Below, piece by piece: positions 1-8,852 of a stretch of 64,000 nt of DNA (positions are counted from its first letter, which is position 1; each line of letters opens with the position of its first letter). The stretch lies in NCBI RefSeq assembly GCF_030733425.1, contig NZ_JASHIZ010000011.1, positions 80,192 to 144,191 on the forward strand. Direction: 5' to 3'. The notes under the pieces were generated by a model. The model was not told the origin of the DNA. It searched no databases and saw only the letters and a program-made list of their open reading frames with translations. The translations under genes were made by a program, and so were the position numbers. This stretch comes from Roseovarius sp. MMSF_3350 (GTDB taxonomy: Bacteria > Pseudomonadota > Alphaproteobacteria > Rhodobacterales > Rhodobacteraceae).

Positions 1-80
1 ACCCCCGAAGGCCGGCAAGGCCCGAGGGAAACCCGGCCGCGGGGTTCGCGGCGTCAGCATAACGTTCCGGAGGAAAGTTC
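1..80 (+). other. puf operon upstream segment with pufB ribosome binding site
   Basis: This is the part of the puf transcript just before pufB. A GGAGGAAAG ribosome binding site lies at 69-77, directly before the pufB ATG. The short complementary pair GGCCGG/CCGGCC near 11-40 could form a stem. One frame stays open from the window edge to a TAA at 60-62 and could be the tail of an upstream gene (bchZ or pufQ by family synteny). Its codons (AGG, CGA) are unlike the neighbouring genes, so it is not called as a CDS. Confidence 0.4.
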
Positions 81-230
81 ATGGCTGATAACACCGACCT
101 GTCCTTTACAGGTCTTACCGACGAGCAAGCCCAGGAGTTGCATTCGGTGTACATGAGCGGCCTTACGCTCTTCACACTGGTTGCGGTCATCGCGCACATC
201 GCGACGTACATCTGGGCGCCTTGGTTCTGA
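81..230 (+). CDS. pufB: Light-harvesting 1 (B870) beta polypeptide
   Basis: A 49-residue antenna polypeptide starting [20 protein letters not shown]. It binds bacteriochlorophyll in the LH1 ring around the reaction centre in the intracytoplasmic membrane. The polar N-terminus, the single transmembrane helix, the conserved bacteriochlorophyll-ligating His in the [12 protein letters not shown] segment and the C-terminal APWF are typical of LH1 beta chains. It is too short for many gene finders. A strong GGAGGA site precedes the ATG, and pufA follows after 13 bases in the standard B-A order. Confidence 0.95.
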   Translation: MADNTDLSFTGLTDEQAQELHSVYMSGLTLFTLVAVIAHIATYIWAPWF

Positions 231-243
231 GGAAGGAAAGAAA

Positions 244-411
244 ATGTCGAAGTTCTACAAGATCTGGCTCATTTTCGATCCGCGCCGCGTGTTCGTAGCA
301 CAAGGCGTGTTTCTGTTCCTTTTGGCCGTCATGATCCACCTGGTGGTTCTGTCGAACGGCGTCAACTGGTTCGAGAATGCAGCAGCGTCCCGCGCTGCGG
401 CGTCCGAGTGA
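244..411 (+). CDS. pufA: Light-harvesting 1 (B870) alpha polypeptide
   Basis: A 55-residue LH1 alpha chain ([20 protein letters not shown]...). The [12 protein letters not shown] entry motif, one membrane helix and the ligating His in [10 protein letters not shown] are hallmarks of the family. It pairs with PufB to form the core antenna. The ATG at 244 is preceded by GGAAGGAAAG. An upstream in-frame extension is possible but would run through pufB and lacks family similarity. The C-terminal alanine-rich tail ([12 protein letters not shown]) is slightly longer than the minimum seen in the family. Confidence 0.95.
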   Translation: MSKFYKIWLIFDPRRVFVAQGVFLFLLAVMIHLVVLSNGVNWFENAAASRAAASE

Positions 412-434
412 TCCAAGACAATCGTCAGACATCG

Positions 435-460
435 TTGCGGGCGGGTCGGCCCGCCCGCAA
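435..460 (+). promoter_or_regulatory. puf intercistronic mRNA hairpin between pufA and pufL
   Basis: This is a perfect 11-bp stem (TTGCGGGCGGG, loop TCGG, CCCGCCCGCAA) between pufA and pufL. In Rhodobacter species a hairpin at this site protects the pufBA mRNA segment from 3' decay and gives the excess of LH1 over reaction-centre transcript. The position and the lack of a T-run favour an mRNA stabiliser or attenuator over a full terminator. Confidence 0.8.
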
Positions 461-479
461 CAAACCGAACGAAGAGTGA

Positions 480-503
480 CGGCCGGGCATCGCTGGCCGG
501 CCG
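480..503 (+). promoter_or_regulatory. Second hairpin upstream of pufL
   Basis: A 7-bp stem CGGCCGG/CCGGCCG with a 10-base loop lies just before the pufL ribosome binding site (GGAGAGAAAC). It probably adds to the decay-resistant structure at the end of the pufBA segment. It could also modulate pufL translation. Confidence 0.5.
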
Positions 504-521
504 GAAACGCGGAGAGAAACA

Positions 522-1361
522 ATGGCGTTGCTCAGCTTTGAGAGAAAATACCGGGTCCGTGGGGGGACACTGATTGGAGGCGACCTGTTCGACTTCTGGG
601 TCGGGCCGTTCTACGTGGGCTTTTTCGGCGTGCTGGGCGCGTTCTTTGCGCTTCTTGGCACCATCCTGATCTTCTGGGGGGCGGCCCACCAGGGCACGTG
701 GAACCCATGGCTGATCAACATCGCGCCGCCCGACCTGTCCTACGGCCTGGGCGCGGCGCCGCTGATGGAGGGCGGTCTGTGGCAGATCATCACGATCTGC
801 GCGATCGGGGCCTTCTGCAGCTGGGCGCTGCGCGAGGTCGAGATCTGCCGCAAGCTGGGGATCGGGTATCATGTGCCCTTCGCCTTCGGCGTAGCGATCT
901 TCGCCTATGTCACGCTGGTGGTGTTCCGGCCCGTGCTGATGGGCGCTTGGGGGCATGGGTTCCCGTACGGGATCTTCAGCCACCTCGATTGGGTCAGCAA
1001 CACCGGCTACGCGTACCTGCACTTCCATTACAACCCGGCGCACATGCTGGCGGTGACGTTCTTTTTCACCACCACGCTGGCCCTCGCGCTGCATGGCGGT
1101 CTGATCCTGTCGGCGGCCAACCCGGAAAAGGGCGAGGTCATGAAGACGCCGGACCACGAGGACACGTTTTTCCGTGATTTCATCGGCTACTCGGTCGGCA
1201 CGCTGGGCATCCACCGCCTCGGCCTGCTGCTGGCGCTGAACGCGGGTTTCTGGTCGGCGATTTGCATCATCATCAGCGGCCCGGTCTGGACCAAGGGCTG
1301 GCCCGAATGGTGGGACTGGTGGCTCGAACTGCCGATCTGGCCATCGCAGATGGGAGTATAA
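522..1361 (+). CDS. pufL: Photosynthetic reaction centre L subunit
   Basis: 279 residues, close to the usual length of about 280. This five-helix membrane subunit binds the special-pair bacteriochlorophyll, accessory bacteriochlorophyll, bacteriopheophytin and QB. Visible marks include [10 protein letters not shown] (special-pair His region), ALHGGLIL (the iron/QB His), the [10 protein letters not shown] segment with the acidic QB proton-path residues, and [12 protein letters not shown] with the second iron-ligating His. The start is preceded by GGAGAG. It is followed after 3 bases by pufM, as in all puf operons. Confidence 0.98.
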   Translation: MALLSFERKYRVRGGTLIGGDLFDFWVGPFYVGFFGVLGAFFALLGTILIFWGAAHQGTWNPWLINIAPPDLSYGLGAAPLMEGGLWQIITICAIGAFCSWALREVEICRKLGIGYHVPFAFGVAIFAYVTLVVFRPVLMGAWGHGFPYGIFSHLDWVSNTGYAYLHFHYNPAHMLAVTFFFTTTLALALHGGLILSAANPEKGEVMKTPDHEDTFFRDFIGYSVGTLGIHRLGLLLALNAGFWSAICIIISGPVWTKGWPEWWDWWLELPIWPSQMGV

Positions 1362-1364
1362 GAG

Positions 1365-2351
1365 ATGATCGAGTATCAGAACATATTCACGCAGGTCCAG
1401 GTCCGGGGAAATCCCGAATGGGGCATGGACAACGACAATCACATGATGGACGAGCGGGGGTTCAGGCCGCGGTTCAGCAACCTGGTGGGCTGGTTGGGTA
1501 ATGCTCAGATCGGGCCGATCTACCTGGGCTGGACGGGGCTTGTCAGCACGGTCACCTTCATCCTGGCGCTCAACATCGTCGGCTTCAACATGCTGGCGCA
1601 GGTCGACTGGTCGATCCCGGAATTCCTGCGCCAGGGCTTTTGGCTGGCGCTGGAGCCGCCGGGGCCTGAACATGGCCTGTCGATCCCGCCGCTGAATGAC
1701 GGGGGCTGGTTCATCATCGCCAGTTTCCTTCTGCTGGTCAGCGTGATGACATGGCTTATCCGCAGCTACCTGCTGGCGGCGCAGCACAAGATGGGCAAGC
1801 ACGTCTTCTGGGCCTTCGCGAGTGCGATCTGGCTGATGCTGGTGCTGAACCTCTTCCGCCCGATCCTGATGGGATCGTGGAGCGAGGCGGTGCCTTACGG
1901 CATCTTCCCGCACCTTGACTGGACCACGGCGTTCTCGATCCGGTACGGCAACCTTTACTACAACCCGTTCCACTGTCTGAGCATCGTGTTCCTTTACGGC
2001 TCGACGCTGCTGTTCGCGATGCACGGCGCGACCATCCTGGCGGTCACGCGCTATGGCGGCGACCGGGAGCTGGAGCAGATCGTCGACCGGGGCACGGCCA
2101 CGGAACGCGCGGCGCTTTTCTGGCGCTGGACCATGGGCTTCAACGCCACGATGGAAGGCATTCACCGCTGGGCGTGGTGGTTCGCGGTGCTGACGCCAGT
2201 GACCGGCGGGATCGGCATCCTGCTGACCGGGACGGTTGTGGACAACTGGTTCATCTGGGCGCAGGAGCACAACTTTGCACCGGCTTACGATGGCTCTTAC
2301 GGCTACGAGGCCTACGGGTCTTACGAAGCCTTCATCGGCGAGGAGGACTGA
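1365..2351 (+). CDS. pufM: Photosynthetic reaction centre M subunit
   Basis: 328 residues, the partner of PufL. It binds the other half of the special pair, QA and the non-haem iron. The segment [10 protein letters not shown], the Glu in the ERAALFWRW region and [10 protein letters not shown] supply the iron ligands and the QA-site Trp. The protein is about 20 residues longer than the Rhodobacter sphaeroides M chain. The extra part is an aromatic tail rich in Tyr and Gly (repeated [16 protein letters not shown] units) ending in acidic residues. Longer M C-termini are usual in species with a bound cytochrome subunit, which fits the pufC gene 3 bases downstream. Confidence 0.98.
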   Translation: MIEYQNIFTQVQVRGNPEWGMDNDNHMMDERGFRPRFSNLVGWLGNAQIGPIYLGWTGLVSTVTFILALNIVGFNMLAQVDWSIPEFLRQGFWLALEPPGPEHGLSIPPLNDGGWFIIASFLLLVSVMTWLIRSYLLAAQHKMGKHVFWAFASAIWLMLVLNLFRPILMGSWSEAVPYGIFPHLDWTTAFSIRYGNLYYNPFHCLSIVFLYGSTLLFAMHGATILAVTRYGGDRELEQIVDRGTATERAALFWRWTMGFNATMEGIHRWAWWFAVLTPVTGGIGILLTGTVVDNWFIWAQEHNFAPAYDGSYGYEAYGSYEAFIGEED

Positions 2352-2354
2352 GCC

Positions 2355-3449
2355 ATGCTACCGAACTGGTTCAACAAGTGGAACTCCGACAACCCCACGA
2401 ACATCTACGGCCCCGCCATTGCGGTCGGCATCGTGGGGGCGGCGGTCCTGGTGGCGGCCTGGCTGGTCTCGGCCGACAAGTCGAGCGCGGTCGACAGCCT
2501 TCAGACGGGACCACGAGGCACCGGCATGTCGGTGCCTGAGTTCAAGTCGGAGCTTGCCGCGCGCGATCCGGGCATCGAGGGCTACATGGCCATGCGCTCG
2601 GACCCGGTGGTGCCACAGGGTGGAGAAGAACTGGCCGGCGATGCGCGTGAGAACGTGCCGCCGGGGCTGGAGGGGCTGACGGTCGAGAACTACGACCGCC
2701 TTCTGGCGGCGATGCAGCAGTGGACGGGAATTCCCGACCTCTTCGAGGACATGGACAGCTACCAGACCTCGGTGGGGTATACCATGATTGCGATGACCCA
2801 GAACCTGAACGAGAACTGGGATGCGCACGTCAATGCAAACGCGGAGGTGGGCGTGACCTGTTACACCTGCCACCGCGGTCAGCCGGTTCCGACCGACGTA
2901 TGGTTCAATATCAGCCCGGTTAACGAGCGGGTCGAAGGCTGGGGTGCGGTACAGAACCGGGTGACGCCGTTGTCGAGCTATACCTCGCTGCCGTCGGACG
3001 CGTTGCAGACCTACCTGGTCGACGGCGATTCCATCAAGGTGCACGACCTGGAGAGCCGTGTCGAAGGCGTGCCGGGCGTCGACGGCTACCCCGGTATCCA
3101 GCATACCGAACGCACCTACGCCTTCATGAACTACATTTCCAACTCGTTGGGTGTGAACTGTGTCTTCTGCCACAACTCCCGCGCGTTCTATGACGGGGCC
3201 CAGGTGACCCCGCAATGGGCCACGGAGTTGCTGGGTATCCAGATGGTGCAAGAACTGAACAACGACTACCTGATCCCGCTGGAAGGGCTGTTGCCGGAAC
3301 ACCGGCTGGGTCCGAAGTACGGCGATGCGCCCAAGGCCGCGTGCCGGACATGCCATAAGGGCTATCAGAAGCCGCTTCAGGGGACGAACGTCATTCAGGA
3401 CTGGCCGGAGCTGGCCACGACTTCGGGCAAGCCGGATTACGGACAATAA
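2355..3449 (+). CDS. pufC: Reaction-centre cytochrome c subunit, triheme form
   Basis: 364 residues. This periplasmic cytochrome re-reduces the oxidised special pair. An N-terminal membrane anchor (about residues 18-40) has no lipobox Cys, so it is probably held by an uncleaved helix. Only three CxxCH haem motifs are present: CYTCH (169-173), CVFCH (269-273) and CRTCH (330-334). The region equivalent to the first haem of tetraheme PufC, after the AAMQQWTG segment at about 123, has no cysteine. Loss of the distal haem is known in Rhodovulum sulfidophilum PufC. A terminator-like hairpin follows, making this the likely end of the puf mRNA. Confidence 0.95.
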   Translation: MLPNWFNKWNSDNPTNIYGPAIAVGIVGAAVLVAAWLVSADKSSAVDSLQTGPRGTGMSVPEFKSELAARDPGIEGYMAMRSDPVVPQGGEELAGDARENVPPGLEGLTVENYDRLLAAMQQWTGIPDLFEDMDSYQTSVGYTMIAMTQNLNENWDAHVNANAEVGVTCYTCHRGQPVPTDVWFNISPVNERVEGWGAVQNRVTPLSSYTSLPSDALQTYLVDGDSIKVHDLESRVEGVPGVDGYPGIQHTERTYAFMNYISNSLGVNCVFCHNSRAFYDGAQVTPQWATELLGIQMVQELNNDYLIPLEGLLPEHRLGPKYGDAPKAACRTCHKGYQKPLQGTNVIQDWPELATTSGKPDYGQ

Positions 3450-3455
3450 AACGAA

Positions 3456-3483
3456 AGGCCGGGCGACACGCATCGCCCGGCCT
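3456..3483 (+). terminator. Hairpin after pufC
   Basis: A perfect 11-bp stem AGGCCGGGCGA/TCGCCCGGCCT with a 6-base loop lies 6 bases past the pufC stop. No T-run follows, so it may be a leaky terminator or a 3'-end stabiliser that lets some transcription continue into dxs. Confidence 0.65.
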
Positions 3484-3546
3484 GTCACACTGCGCTGCTT
3501 GCAGCCGTTTGCGTGCCGCGCCGGAACTCACCTTGAGGGGGGTGCG

Positions 3547-5475
3547 ATGCAACAGACCACACCACACACACCGATACTGGACCGCGTGGCGGGGCCGCAG
3601 GACTTGCGGCAGATGCCCGATGAGGATCTGGCCGCGCTGGCCGATGAGTTGCGCGCCGAAGTCATTTCCGCCGTCTCGCAGACGGGCGGGCATTTGGGGT
3701 CGTCGCTGGGCGTCGTGGAACTGGCGGTGGCGATCCATTCGGTCTTCAACACGCCGATGGACAAGCTGGTGTGGGATGTCGGGCACCAATGCTATCCGCA
3801 CAAGATTTTGACCGGCCGGCGGGATCGTATCCGGACGCTGCGGCAGAAGGATGGTCTGAGCGGGTTCACCAAGCGCAAGGAGAGCGAGTACGACCCGTTC
3901 GGAGCAGCGCATAGCTCGACCTCGATCAGTGCGGCGCTGGGATTTGCGGTGGGGCGCGACATGGGGCGATCGACGGGCGATGCGATTGCCGTAATCGGGG
4001 ACGGGGCGATCAGTGCGGGCATGGCCTATGAGGCGATGAACAACGCGGGCGCCGAGGGGCGGCGGATGTTCGTGATCCTGAATGACAACGAGATGAGCAT
4101 CGCGCCGCCCGTGGGGGCGATGTCGTCGTACCTGAGCGGGCTTTACGCCAACGAGCCTTTAGCGCGGGTGAAAAGCCTTGCCGAGGGGTTCGAGGCGGCG
4201 CTGCCAGCGCCGATGCGCGAAGGTGCGAAGCGGGCGCGGCAGCTTGTGACGGGCGTGAGCCAGTCCGGGACGCTGTTCGAGGAACTGGGGTTCGAATATG
4301 TGGGCCCGCTCAACGGGCATGACATGGGGCAACTTCTGCCGGTCCTGCGCGCGGCGCGGACACGGGCCACTGGGCCGGTGCTGATCCATGTCTGCACGGT
4401 GAAGGGCAAGGGATACGCGCCCGCAGAGACCAGCGCGGATTGCGGGCACGGGGTGGCGAAATTCGACCCCGAGACCGGCGTGCAGACCAAGAAATCGGGC
4501 GGGGCGCCGTCCTATACCTCGGTCTTCGGCAAGGCGCTGACGGAGGAGGCGGCGCGCGATCCGAGCATCGTTGCGGTGACGGCGGCGATGCCGTCGGGCA
4601 CTGGCGTGAACATCATGGCCGAGCGGTTTCCCAGTCGCGTTTTCGACGTGGGTATCGCGGAACAGCACGCGGTGACCTTTGCCGCCGGGATGGCGGCAAG
4701 CGGGCTGCGGCCGTTCTGCGCGATCTATTCGACCTTCCTGCAACGGGGTTATGACCAGGTGGTACATGACGTGGCGTTGCAAGGCCTGCCGGTTAGGTTC
4801 GCGATCGACCGGGCGGGACTGGTGGGGGCCGATGGGCCGACCCATGCAGGTGCATTCGATGTCGGGTATCTTGGCGCTTTGCCCAGGATGGTCTGCATGG
4901 CCGCAGCCGACGAGGCGGAGCTGACCCATATGGTAGCGACGGCGGCGGCGCATGACGAAGGACCGATTGCCTTTCGCTATCCGCGCGGGGCGGGCACGGG
5001 GGTTGATCTGCCCGCACGCGGCGAGGTGCTGGAGATCGGCAAGGGCCGCGTGCTGCAGAACGGCGACGACGTGGCGATCCTGTCCTACGGCGCGCATTTG
5101 ACGGAGTGCCAGGCTGCAGCCGCCGCGTTGGAGGCTGACGGCCTGTCGGTCACGCTGGCCGATGCACGCTTTGCCAAGCCGCTGGACATGGAGTTGATCC
5201 GCCATTTGGCCAGGCATCATAGGGCGTTGATCACGGTGGAGGAGGGCGCAATGGCCGGTTTCGGGGCGATGGTGCTTCAGGCGCTGGCCGCGGAGGGCGC
5301 GTTCGACCGGGGACTGGCGGTGCGCACAATGCATTTGCCGGACCGCTATATCGACCAGGCGAGCCCCGAGGACATGTATGCCGAAGCGGGCCTGACACCA
5401 GCAGATATCGCCGCAACCGCGCGGGCCGCTGTGGGCCAGGCGGCGGAGGTCGTGTCGCTGAACGCGGTGGGCTGA
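3547..5475 (+). CDS. dxs: 1-deoxy-D-xylulose-5-phosphate synthase
   Basis: 642 residues. A thiamine-diphosphate enzyme joining pyruvate and glyceraldehyde 3-phosphate, the first step of the non-mevalonate pathway that feeds carotenoids and the bacteriochlorophyll tail. Visible parts are the [13 protein letters not shown] segment, the [17 protein letters not shown] cofactor motif, the transketolase pyrimidine domain with [15 protein letters not shown], and [10 protein letters not shown]. The ATG at 3547 is chosen because a GAGGGGGG site precedes it and the protein then begins like other Dxs proteins. The frame is open upstream, but that part overlaps pufC and the hairpin. A dxs copy linked to pufC is common in this family. 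Confidence 0.96.
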   Translation: MQQTTPHTPILDRVAGPQDLRQMPDEDLAALADELRAEVISAVSQTGGHLGSSLGVVELAVAIHSVFNTPMDKLVWDVGHQCYPHKILTGRRDRIRTLRQKDGLSGFTKRKESEYDPFGAAHSSTSISAALGFAVGRDMGRSTGDAIAVIGDGAISAGMAYEAMNNAGAEGRRMFVILNDNEMSIAPPVGAMSSYLSGLYANEPLARVKSLAEGFEAALPAPMREGAKRARQLVTGVSQSGTLFEELGFEYVGPLNGHDMGQLLPVLRAARTRATGPVLIHVCTVKGKGYAPAETSADCGHGVAKFDPETGVQTKKSGGAPSYTSVFGKALTEEAARDPSIVAVTAAMPSGTGVNIMAERFPSRVFDVGIAEQHAVTFAAGMAASGLRPFCAIYSTFLQRGYDQVVHDVALQGLPVRFAIDRAGLVGADGPTHAGAFDVGYLGALPRMVCMAAADEAELTHMVATAAAHDEGPIAFRYPRGAGTGVDLPARGEVLEIGKGRVLQNGDDVAILSYGAHLTECQAAAAALEADGLSVTLADARFAKPLDMELIRHLARHHRALITVEEGAMAGFGAMVLQALAAEGAFDRGLAVRTMHLPDRYIDQASPEDMYAEAGLTPADIAATARAAVGQAAEVVSLNAVG

Positions 5476-5517
5476 CGCAGTATTCTTAAATCGGCGCGTC
5501 GTGCGTCCGGCGGTGAC

Positions 5518-5531
5518 GGTCGGAACCGACC
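5518..5531 (+). terminator. Small hairpin after dxs
   Basis: GGTCGG-AA-CCGACC forms a tight 6-bp hairpin in the 153-base gap between dxs and the next gene, followed by GCCTGTCTTT. It is a possible weak terminator. The rest of the gap shows no clear promoter. Confidence 0.35.
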
Positions 5532-5628
5532 GCCTGTCTTTCCGTTGAGTCAGAGAGTGGCAAGGCGACCGCGTGCATCGCGGGGTAGCGCTTTTCATTG
5601 GAGAAGAAGCACCCGAAGGGCTTTTACG

Positions 5629-6444
5629 ATGACGGCAACGGACACAATCGACGGCCCCGACACGGCCCGCGCCAAGAGCGAGGGCGGCAAGAAGACCGCG
5701 TCGCTCTACCGGATGGTGATGCCGGGGCATTTGTGCCCGTATGGGCTGAAGTCGTTGTCGATGCTGAAACGGCGGGGGTACGAGATTGACGACAATCCCC
5801 TGACGACGCGCGAGGAGACCGATGCCTTCATGTCAGCGCACGGGGTCGAGACAACGCCGCAGACGTTCATCGACGGCGAACGTATCGGCGGTTACAGCGA
5901 ACTGAAAGCGCATTTCGGCTATCGCGTTCTGGAAGAAGGCGAGACGACATACATCCCCGTCATCGCGATTTTTGCCAGCACGGCGCTGATGGCATTGGCG
6001 ATCGTGCTGAACCTTTATGACGGCTTTCCGGTGCTGACCTGGCTGAAATGGTTCTTTGCAGGATCGATGGTCGCCCTGGCAATCCAGAAGTTGCAGGATG
6101 TCGAAGGTTTCGTGAACGGCTTTCTGGGTTATGACCTGCTGGCGCAGAGCTATGTGCCTTATGGCTATGCGTATCCTTTTGCCGAGCTTTACGCCGGCGT
6201 GGGGATGATGGCGCTGATCGGTACGGGCAGCGCCCTGATATGGTTGGTGGCGCCTGTGGCGATCTTCATCGGGGCCGTCGGCGGGTGGAGCGTGTTCAAG
6301 GCTGTCTATATTGACAAGCGGGAACTGACCTGCGCCTGCGTCGGCGGTGGATCGAACGTGCCTCTGGGTGTTATCTCGCTGACCGAGAACCTGGTGATGC
6401 TGGGCATGGGGATCTGGATGCTGTCTGTTCAGATCGCGGGATAG
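5629..6444 (+). CDS. Glutaredoxin-MauE membrane fusion protein of the photosynthesis cluster
   Basis: 271 residues. Residues 25-98 are glutaredoxin-like: HLCPYGLKSL with a single active-site Cys36 (CPYG instead of CPYC), then the TTPQTFIDGERIGGYSEL binding segment. Residues 109-270 are a membrane domain of about four helices resembling MauE/DoxX proteins, with a CxC pair (Cys235, Cys237) in LTCACVGGGS. MauE-type domains are linked to disulfide chemistry during enzyme maturation, so a role in thiol transfer across the membrane is inferred. The ATG at 5629 follows a GAAGGG site, and longer in-frame starts lack one. The position right after puf-dxs suggests a job in assembling or protecting photosynthetic complexes. 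The substrate is unknown. Confidence 0.75.
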   Translation: MTATDTIDGPDTARAKSEGGKKTASLYRMVMPGHLCPYGLKSLSMLKRRGYEIDDNPLTTREETDAFMSAHGVETTPQTFIDGERIGGYSELKAHFGYRVLEEGETTYIPVIAIFASTALMALAIVLNLYDGFPVLTWLKWFFAGSMVALAIQKLQDVEGFVNGFLGYDLLAQSYVPYGYAYPFAELYAGVGMMALIGTGSALIWLVAPVAIFIGAVGGWSVFKAVYIDKRELTCACVGGGSNVPLGVISLTENLVMLGMGIWMLSVQIAG

Positions 6445-6450
6445 ATCGTC

Positions 6451-6987
6451 TCAGGCTTGCGCGGTCCAGCGGCCCGGTTGCGATCGAACTATACCCTGAT
6501 CGTCGACAGAAACCCGGGTGGTTGCGCCCGTTTCGGCTGTTTCGATCTCGTAGGCGTCGTCCGAGAGGCGGAGGAATACCAGATGGAGCGGGCTGAGCTT
6601 TTCGGTGGAGACGTCCAATCTTGCCGCCATGATTTCGGACTGGTCACCAGGCCTGAGCGCAAGGCGGCGGATCGGCGGCGTGAAGGTCGCCGGCGTGAAA
6701 TCGAGCATGATGTCCGTCGCCCCTTGCACATCGGGCACGGGCGTGTCGTTGTGCGTCCAGCTGCCGTCTTTCTTGCGGCGCAGTTCGAGGCGGGATTTTC
6801 TGCCGATGCGGACGCGGCGTGTGGTGCCGTCTTCGCGCGCGCGGATGCGGTATCGCAGCACGCCTCCTTCCGCGTCGGTCGACGAGCCGTCGATCAGGTA
6901 GCCCCCCTCGGCATCGGCAAAGCGGCAGGCGTCATTGCCCGAGCCGTCCTCGCGCAGCCACAGAATTGCGTGTGCCCCTGCGATCAT
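6451..6987 (-). CDS. Putative glycolipid-binding family protein
   Basis: 178 residues, soluble, no signal peptide. The overall pattern fits the putative glycolipid-binding family (PF06475): a strand-rich N-terminus with RYRIRAREDGTTRRV, then DIMLDFTPATFTPPIRRLAL in the middle and a C-terminal VSVDDQGIV...PGRW. No enzymatic residues can be named. The ATG has a GGGAG site upstream. It converges on the preceding fusion gene with a 6-base gap. Its reason for being inside the photosynthesis cluster is not clear. Confidence 0.65.
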   Translation of the reverse strand: MIAGAHAILWLREDGSGNDACRFADAEGGYLIDGSSTDAEGGVLRYRIRAREDGTTRRVRIGRKSRLELRRKKDGSWTHNDTPVPDVQGATDIMLDFTPATFTPPIRRLALRPGDQSEIMAARLDVSTEKLSPLHLVFLRLSDDAYEIETAETGATTRVSVDDQGIVRSQPGRWTAQA

Positions 6988-7040
6988 GGCGCATCTCCCT
7001 GTTGCGAGCCTATCCTAGCACGTCGCGTAGGCCACGGCAC

Positions 7041-7069
7041 AAAAAAGGCCGCCCCTATGGGCGGCCTTT
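7041..7069 (-). terminator. Rho-independent terminator of cycA and the bch-puh superoperon
   Basis: Read on the minus strand, the stem GGCCGCCC/GGGCGGCC (7047-7066, loop of 4) is followed by six T, 20 bases after the cycA stop. It is the only canonical terminator on the minus strand between bchF and here, so it probably ends the long superoperon. The AAA/TTT flanks extend the stem. Confidence 0.85.
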
Positions 7070-7088
7070 CGAAACGCGGGATTATTGA

Positions 7089-7511
7089 TCAGTTTTCGGG
7101 GCCGACCGAGGCGAGAAAGGCCCAGATATCCGCGGCATCCTCTTCCTTGCGCAACTGATAGGTCATCTTGCCGCGACCATCTTCGCCGGTGTATTCCTGG
7201 AGCCATGGTGTCGGGTCCTGGACGTAGCCTGTAAAGCTTTCCTGATCCCACTCCAGCCCGGCTTCGCCGGCGGCGACCAGAAGGTCAGAATAGTTGAAGT
7301 CCTCGACGGAGCCTGCGGTGCGGCCGGCAAGCCCATACAGGTTGGGGCCGACCTGGCCGCCCTTGACGATGGCCTCGCCCGAGTCGTCAACGACAACGTG
7401 GCAGGCCTTGCACTGGCGAAAGGCTTTTTCGCCGGCTTCGGCGTCACCGTCTTGCGAGAAGGCAGGTGCGGCGAGGCTGGCAAGAGCGATGGCTGTAACG
7501 TGGATCTTCAT
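7089..7511 (-). CDS. cycA: Cytochrome c2
   Basis: 140 residues including a signal peptide of about 20 residues (MKIHVTAIALASLAAPAFSQ). This class I periplasmic cytochrome carries electrons between the bc1 complex and the reaction centre. The haem motif CKACH follows GEKAFRQ, then VGPNLYGLAGRTAG, and the sixth ligand Met lies in GKMTYQL. These match Rhodobacter cytochrome c2 closely. The ATG at 7511 has a GGAGGATATC site on the minus strand. The 126-base gap to hemA may hold its own promoter, but no clear motif was recognised. Placement with photosynthesis genes supports a role as PufC donor. Confidence 0.92.
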   Translation of the reverse strand: MKIHVTAIALASLAAPAFSQDGDAEAGEKAFRQCKACHVVVDDSGEAIVKGGQVGPNLYGLAGRTAGSVEDFNYSDLLVAAGEAGLEWDQESFTGYVQDPTPWLQEYTGEDGRGKMTYQLRKEEDAADIWAFLASVGPEN

Positions 7512-7637
7512 GATATCCTCCAAACGTTTGGCTGAAGTGTCGAGATAGCGTGGATCGGGTGGCGTCAAGAGGCCATGGATCGAGAAACGACCGCATCGAA
7601 CGGCCCTGTGTTGCATGTTGGCGCGTCGTTTCATGAA

Positions 7638-8852
7638 TCAGGCCACGGCATGGGCGATGGCGCATTGCTTCCAAAGCACGCCGAGCGCCTCGACCAGGTG
7701 GTCGATATCCTCGTAGCTGTGCAGCGGGCCGGGGGTGAAGCGCAGCCGTTCGGTGCCCTTGGGCACGGTGGGATAGTTGATCGGTTGCACGTAGATGCCC
7801 CAGTCCTGCATCAGGATGTCAGACAGCATCCGGCACTTGACCGGGTCCTTGATCATCACGGGGATGATGTGGCTGGGATTGTCCATGTGCGGGATGCCGC
7901 GCCTGTTGAGCTGGGCACGCAGATAGGTGACGCGGTCGCGCTGGGCGGTGCGTTCGGCCCGGCTCTGCTTGAGATAGGCCACCGAGGCCTGCGCGGCGGC
8001 GGCCACCGCAGGCGGCAGGGCGGTGGTGAAGATGAAGCCCGAGGAAAAGCTGCGGACAAAGTCGCACATCGCAGCCGAGCCGGTGATGTAGCCGCCCATG
8101 CAGCCATATGCCTTGCCCAGAGTGCCCTCGATCAGGGTGATGCGGTCCGCCAGTCCCTCGCGTTCGCTGACGCCCCCGCCGCGCGGGCCGTAGAGGCCCA
8201 CGGCATGGACCTCGTCGAGATAGGTCATGGCGCCATGCTTCTCGGCCACCTCGACGATCTCCTTCATTGGACAGATGTCGCCGTCCATGGAGTAGACTGA
8301 TTCAAAAGCCACGATCTTGGGCGCGTTGGCGGGCAGCTTGGCCAACTGGCGGTCGAGGTCTTCGGGGTCGTTGTGCTTCCAGATGCGTTTCTGCGCGCGT
8401 GAGTGGCGGATGCCTTCGATCATCGAGGCGTGGTTCAGCTCGTCCGAGAGGATCACGGCATCCGGCAGGCGGGCGCCCAGCGTGCCGAGCGCGGCCCAGT
8501 TGGACACGTAGCCGGAGGTGAAGAGCAGGGCGCTTTCCTTGCCGTGCAGGTCGGCCAGTTCGTGTTCAAGCGCAACGTGATACTTGTTTGTGCCCGAGAT
8601 ATTGCGGGTGCCGCCCGCGCCGGTGCCACACTGGTCGATGGCGTCCTTCATCACCTGGCGGATGTGGTCGTTCTGGCCCATCCCCAGATAGTCGTTCGAG
8701 CACCAGACGGTGACCTCGTCGGGGGTGTCGGCGTCATGGCTGCGCGCCCGGGGGAAATCGCCGCAGCGGCGTTCAAGTTCGGCGAAGATGCGGTAGTTGC
8801 CCTCTTTCTTGAGTGCGCCGAGCTGCGCGTTGAACATGGCATCAAAATCCAT
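7638..8852 (-). CDS. hemA: 5-aminolevulinate synthase
   Basis: 404 residues, the standard length. A pyridoxal-phosphate enzyme that condenses glycine and succinyl-CoA, the first committed step to haem and bacteriochlorophyll. Visible parts are the substrate region [36 protein letters not shown], and the PLP lysine in [14 protein letters not shown]. The ATG at 8852 has a strong GGAGGAA site and lies 11 bases inside puhE, so the two are translationally linked. Placing hemA at the end of the bch-puh operon ties tetrapyrrole supply to pigment genes. Confidence 0.97.
   Translation of the reverse strand: MDFDAMFNAQLGALKKEGNYRIFAELERRCGDFPRARSHDADTPDEVTVWCSNDYLGMGQNDHIRQVMKDAIDQCGTGAGGTRNISGTNKYHVALEHELADLHGKESALLFTSGYVSNWAALGTLGARLPDAVILSDELNHASMIEGIRHSRAQKRIWKHNDPEDLDRQLAKLPANAPKIVAFESVYSMDGDICPMKEIVEVAEKHGAMTYLDEVHAVGLYGPRGGGVSEREGLADRITLIEGTLGKAYGCMGGYITGSAAMCDFVRSFSSGFIFTTALPPAVAAAAQASVAYLKQSRAERTAQRDRVTYLRAQLNRRGIPHMDNPSHIIPVMIKDPVKCRMLSDILMQDWGIYVQPINYPTVPKGTERLRFTPGPLHSYEDIDHLVEALGVLWKQCAIAHAVA

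Noticed and set aside
255..2270. Minus-strand open frame of 671 codons across pufA-pufM
   Set aside because: It is antisense to pufL and pufM, has an Arg/Pro/His/Gln-rich composition typical of shadow frames in GC-rich DNA, and matches no family.
3325..3546. N-terminal extension of dxs
   Set aside because: The extra residues overlap pufC and the post-pufC hairpin, lack a ribosome site and do not resemble Dxs.
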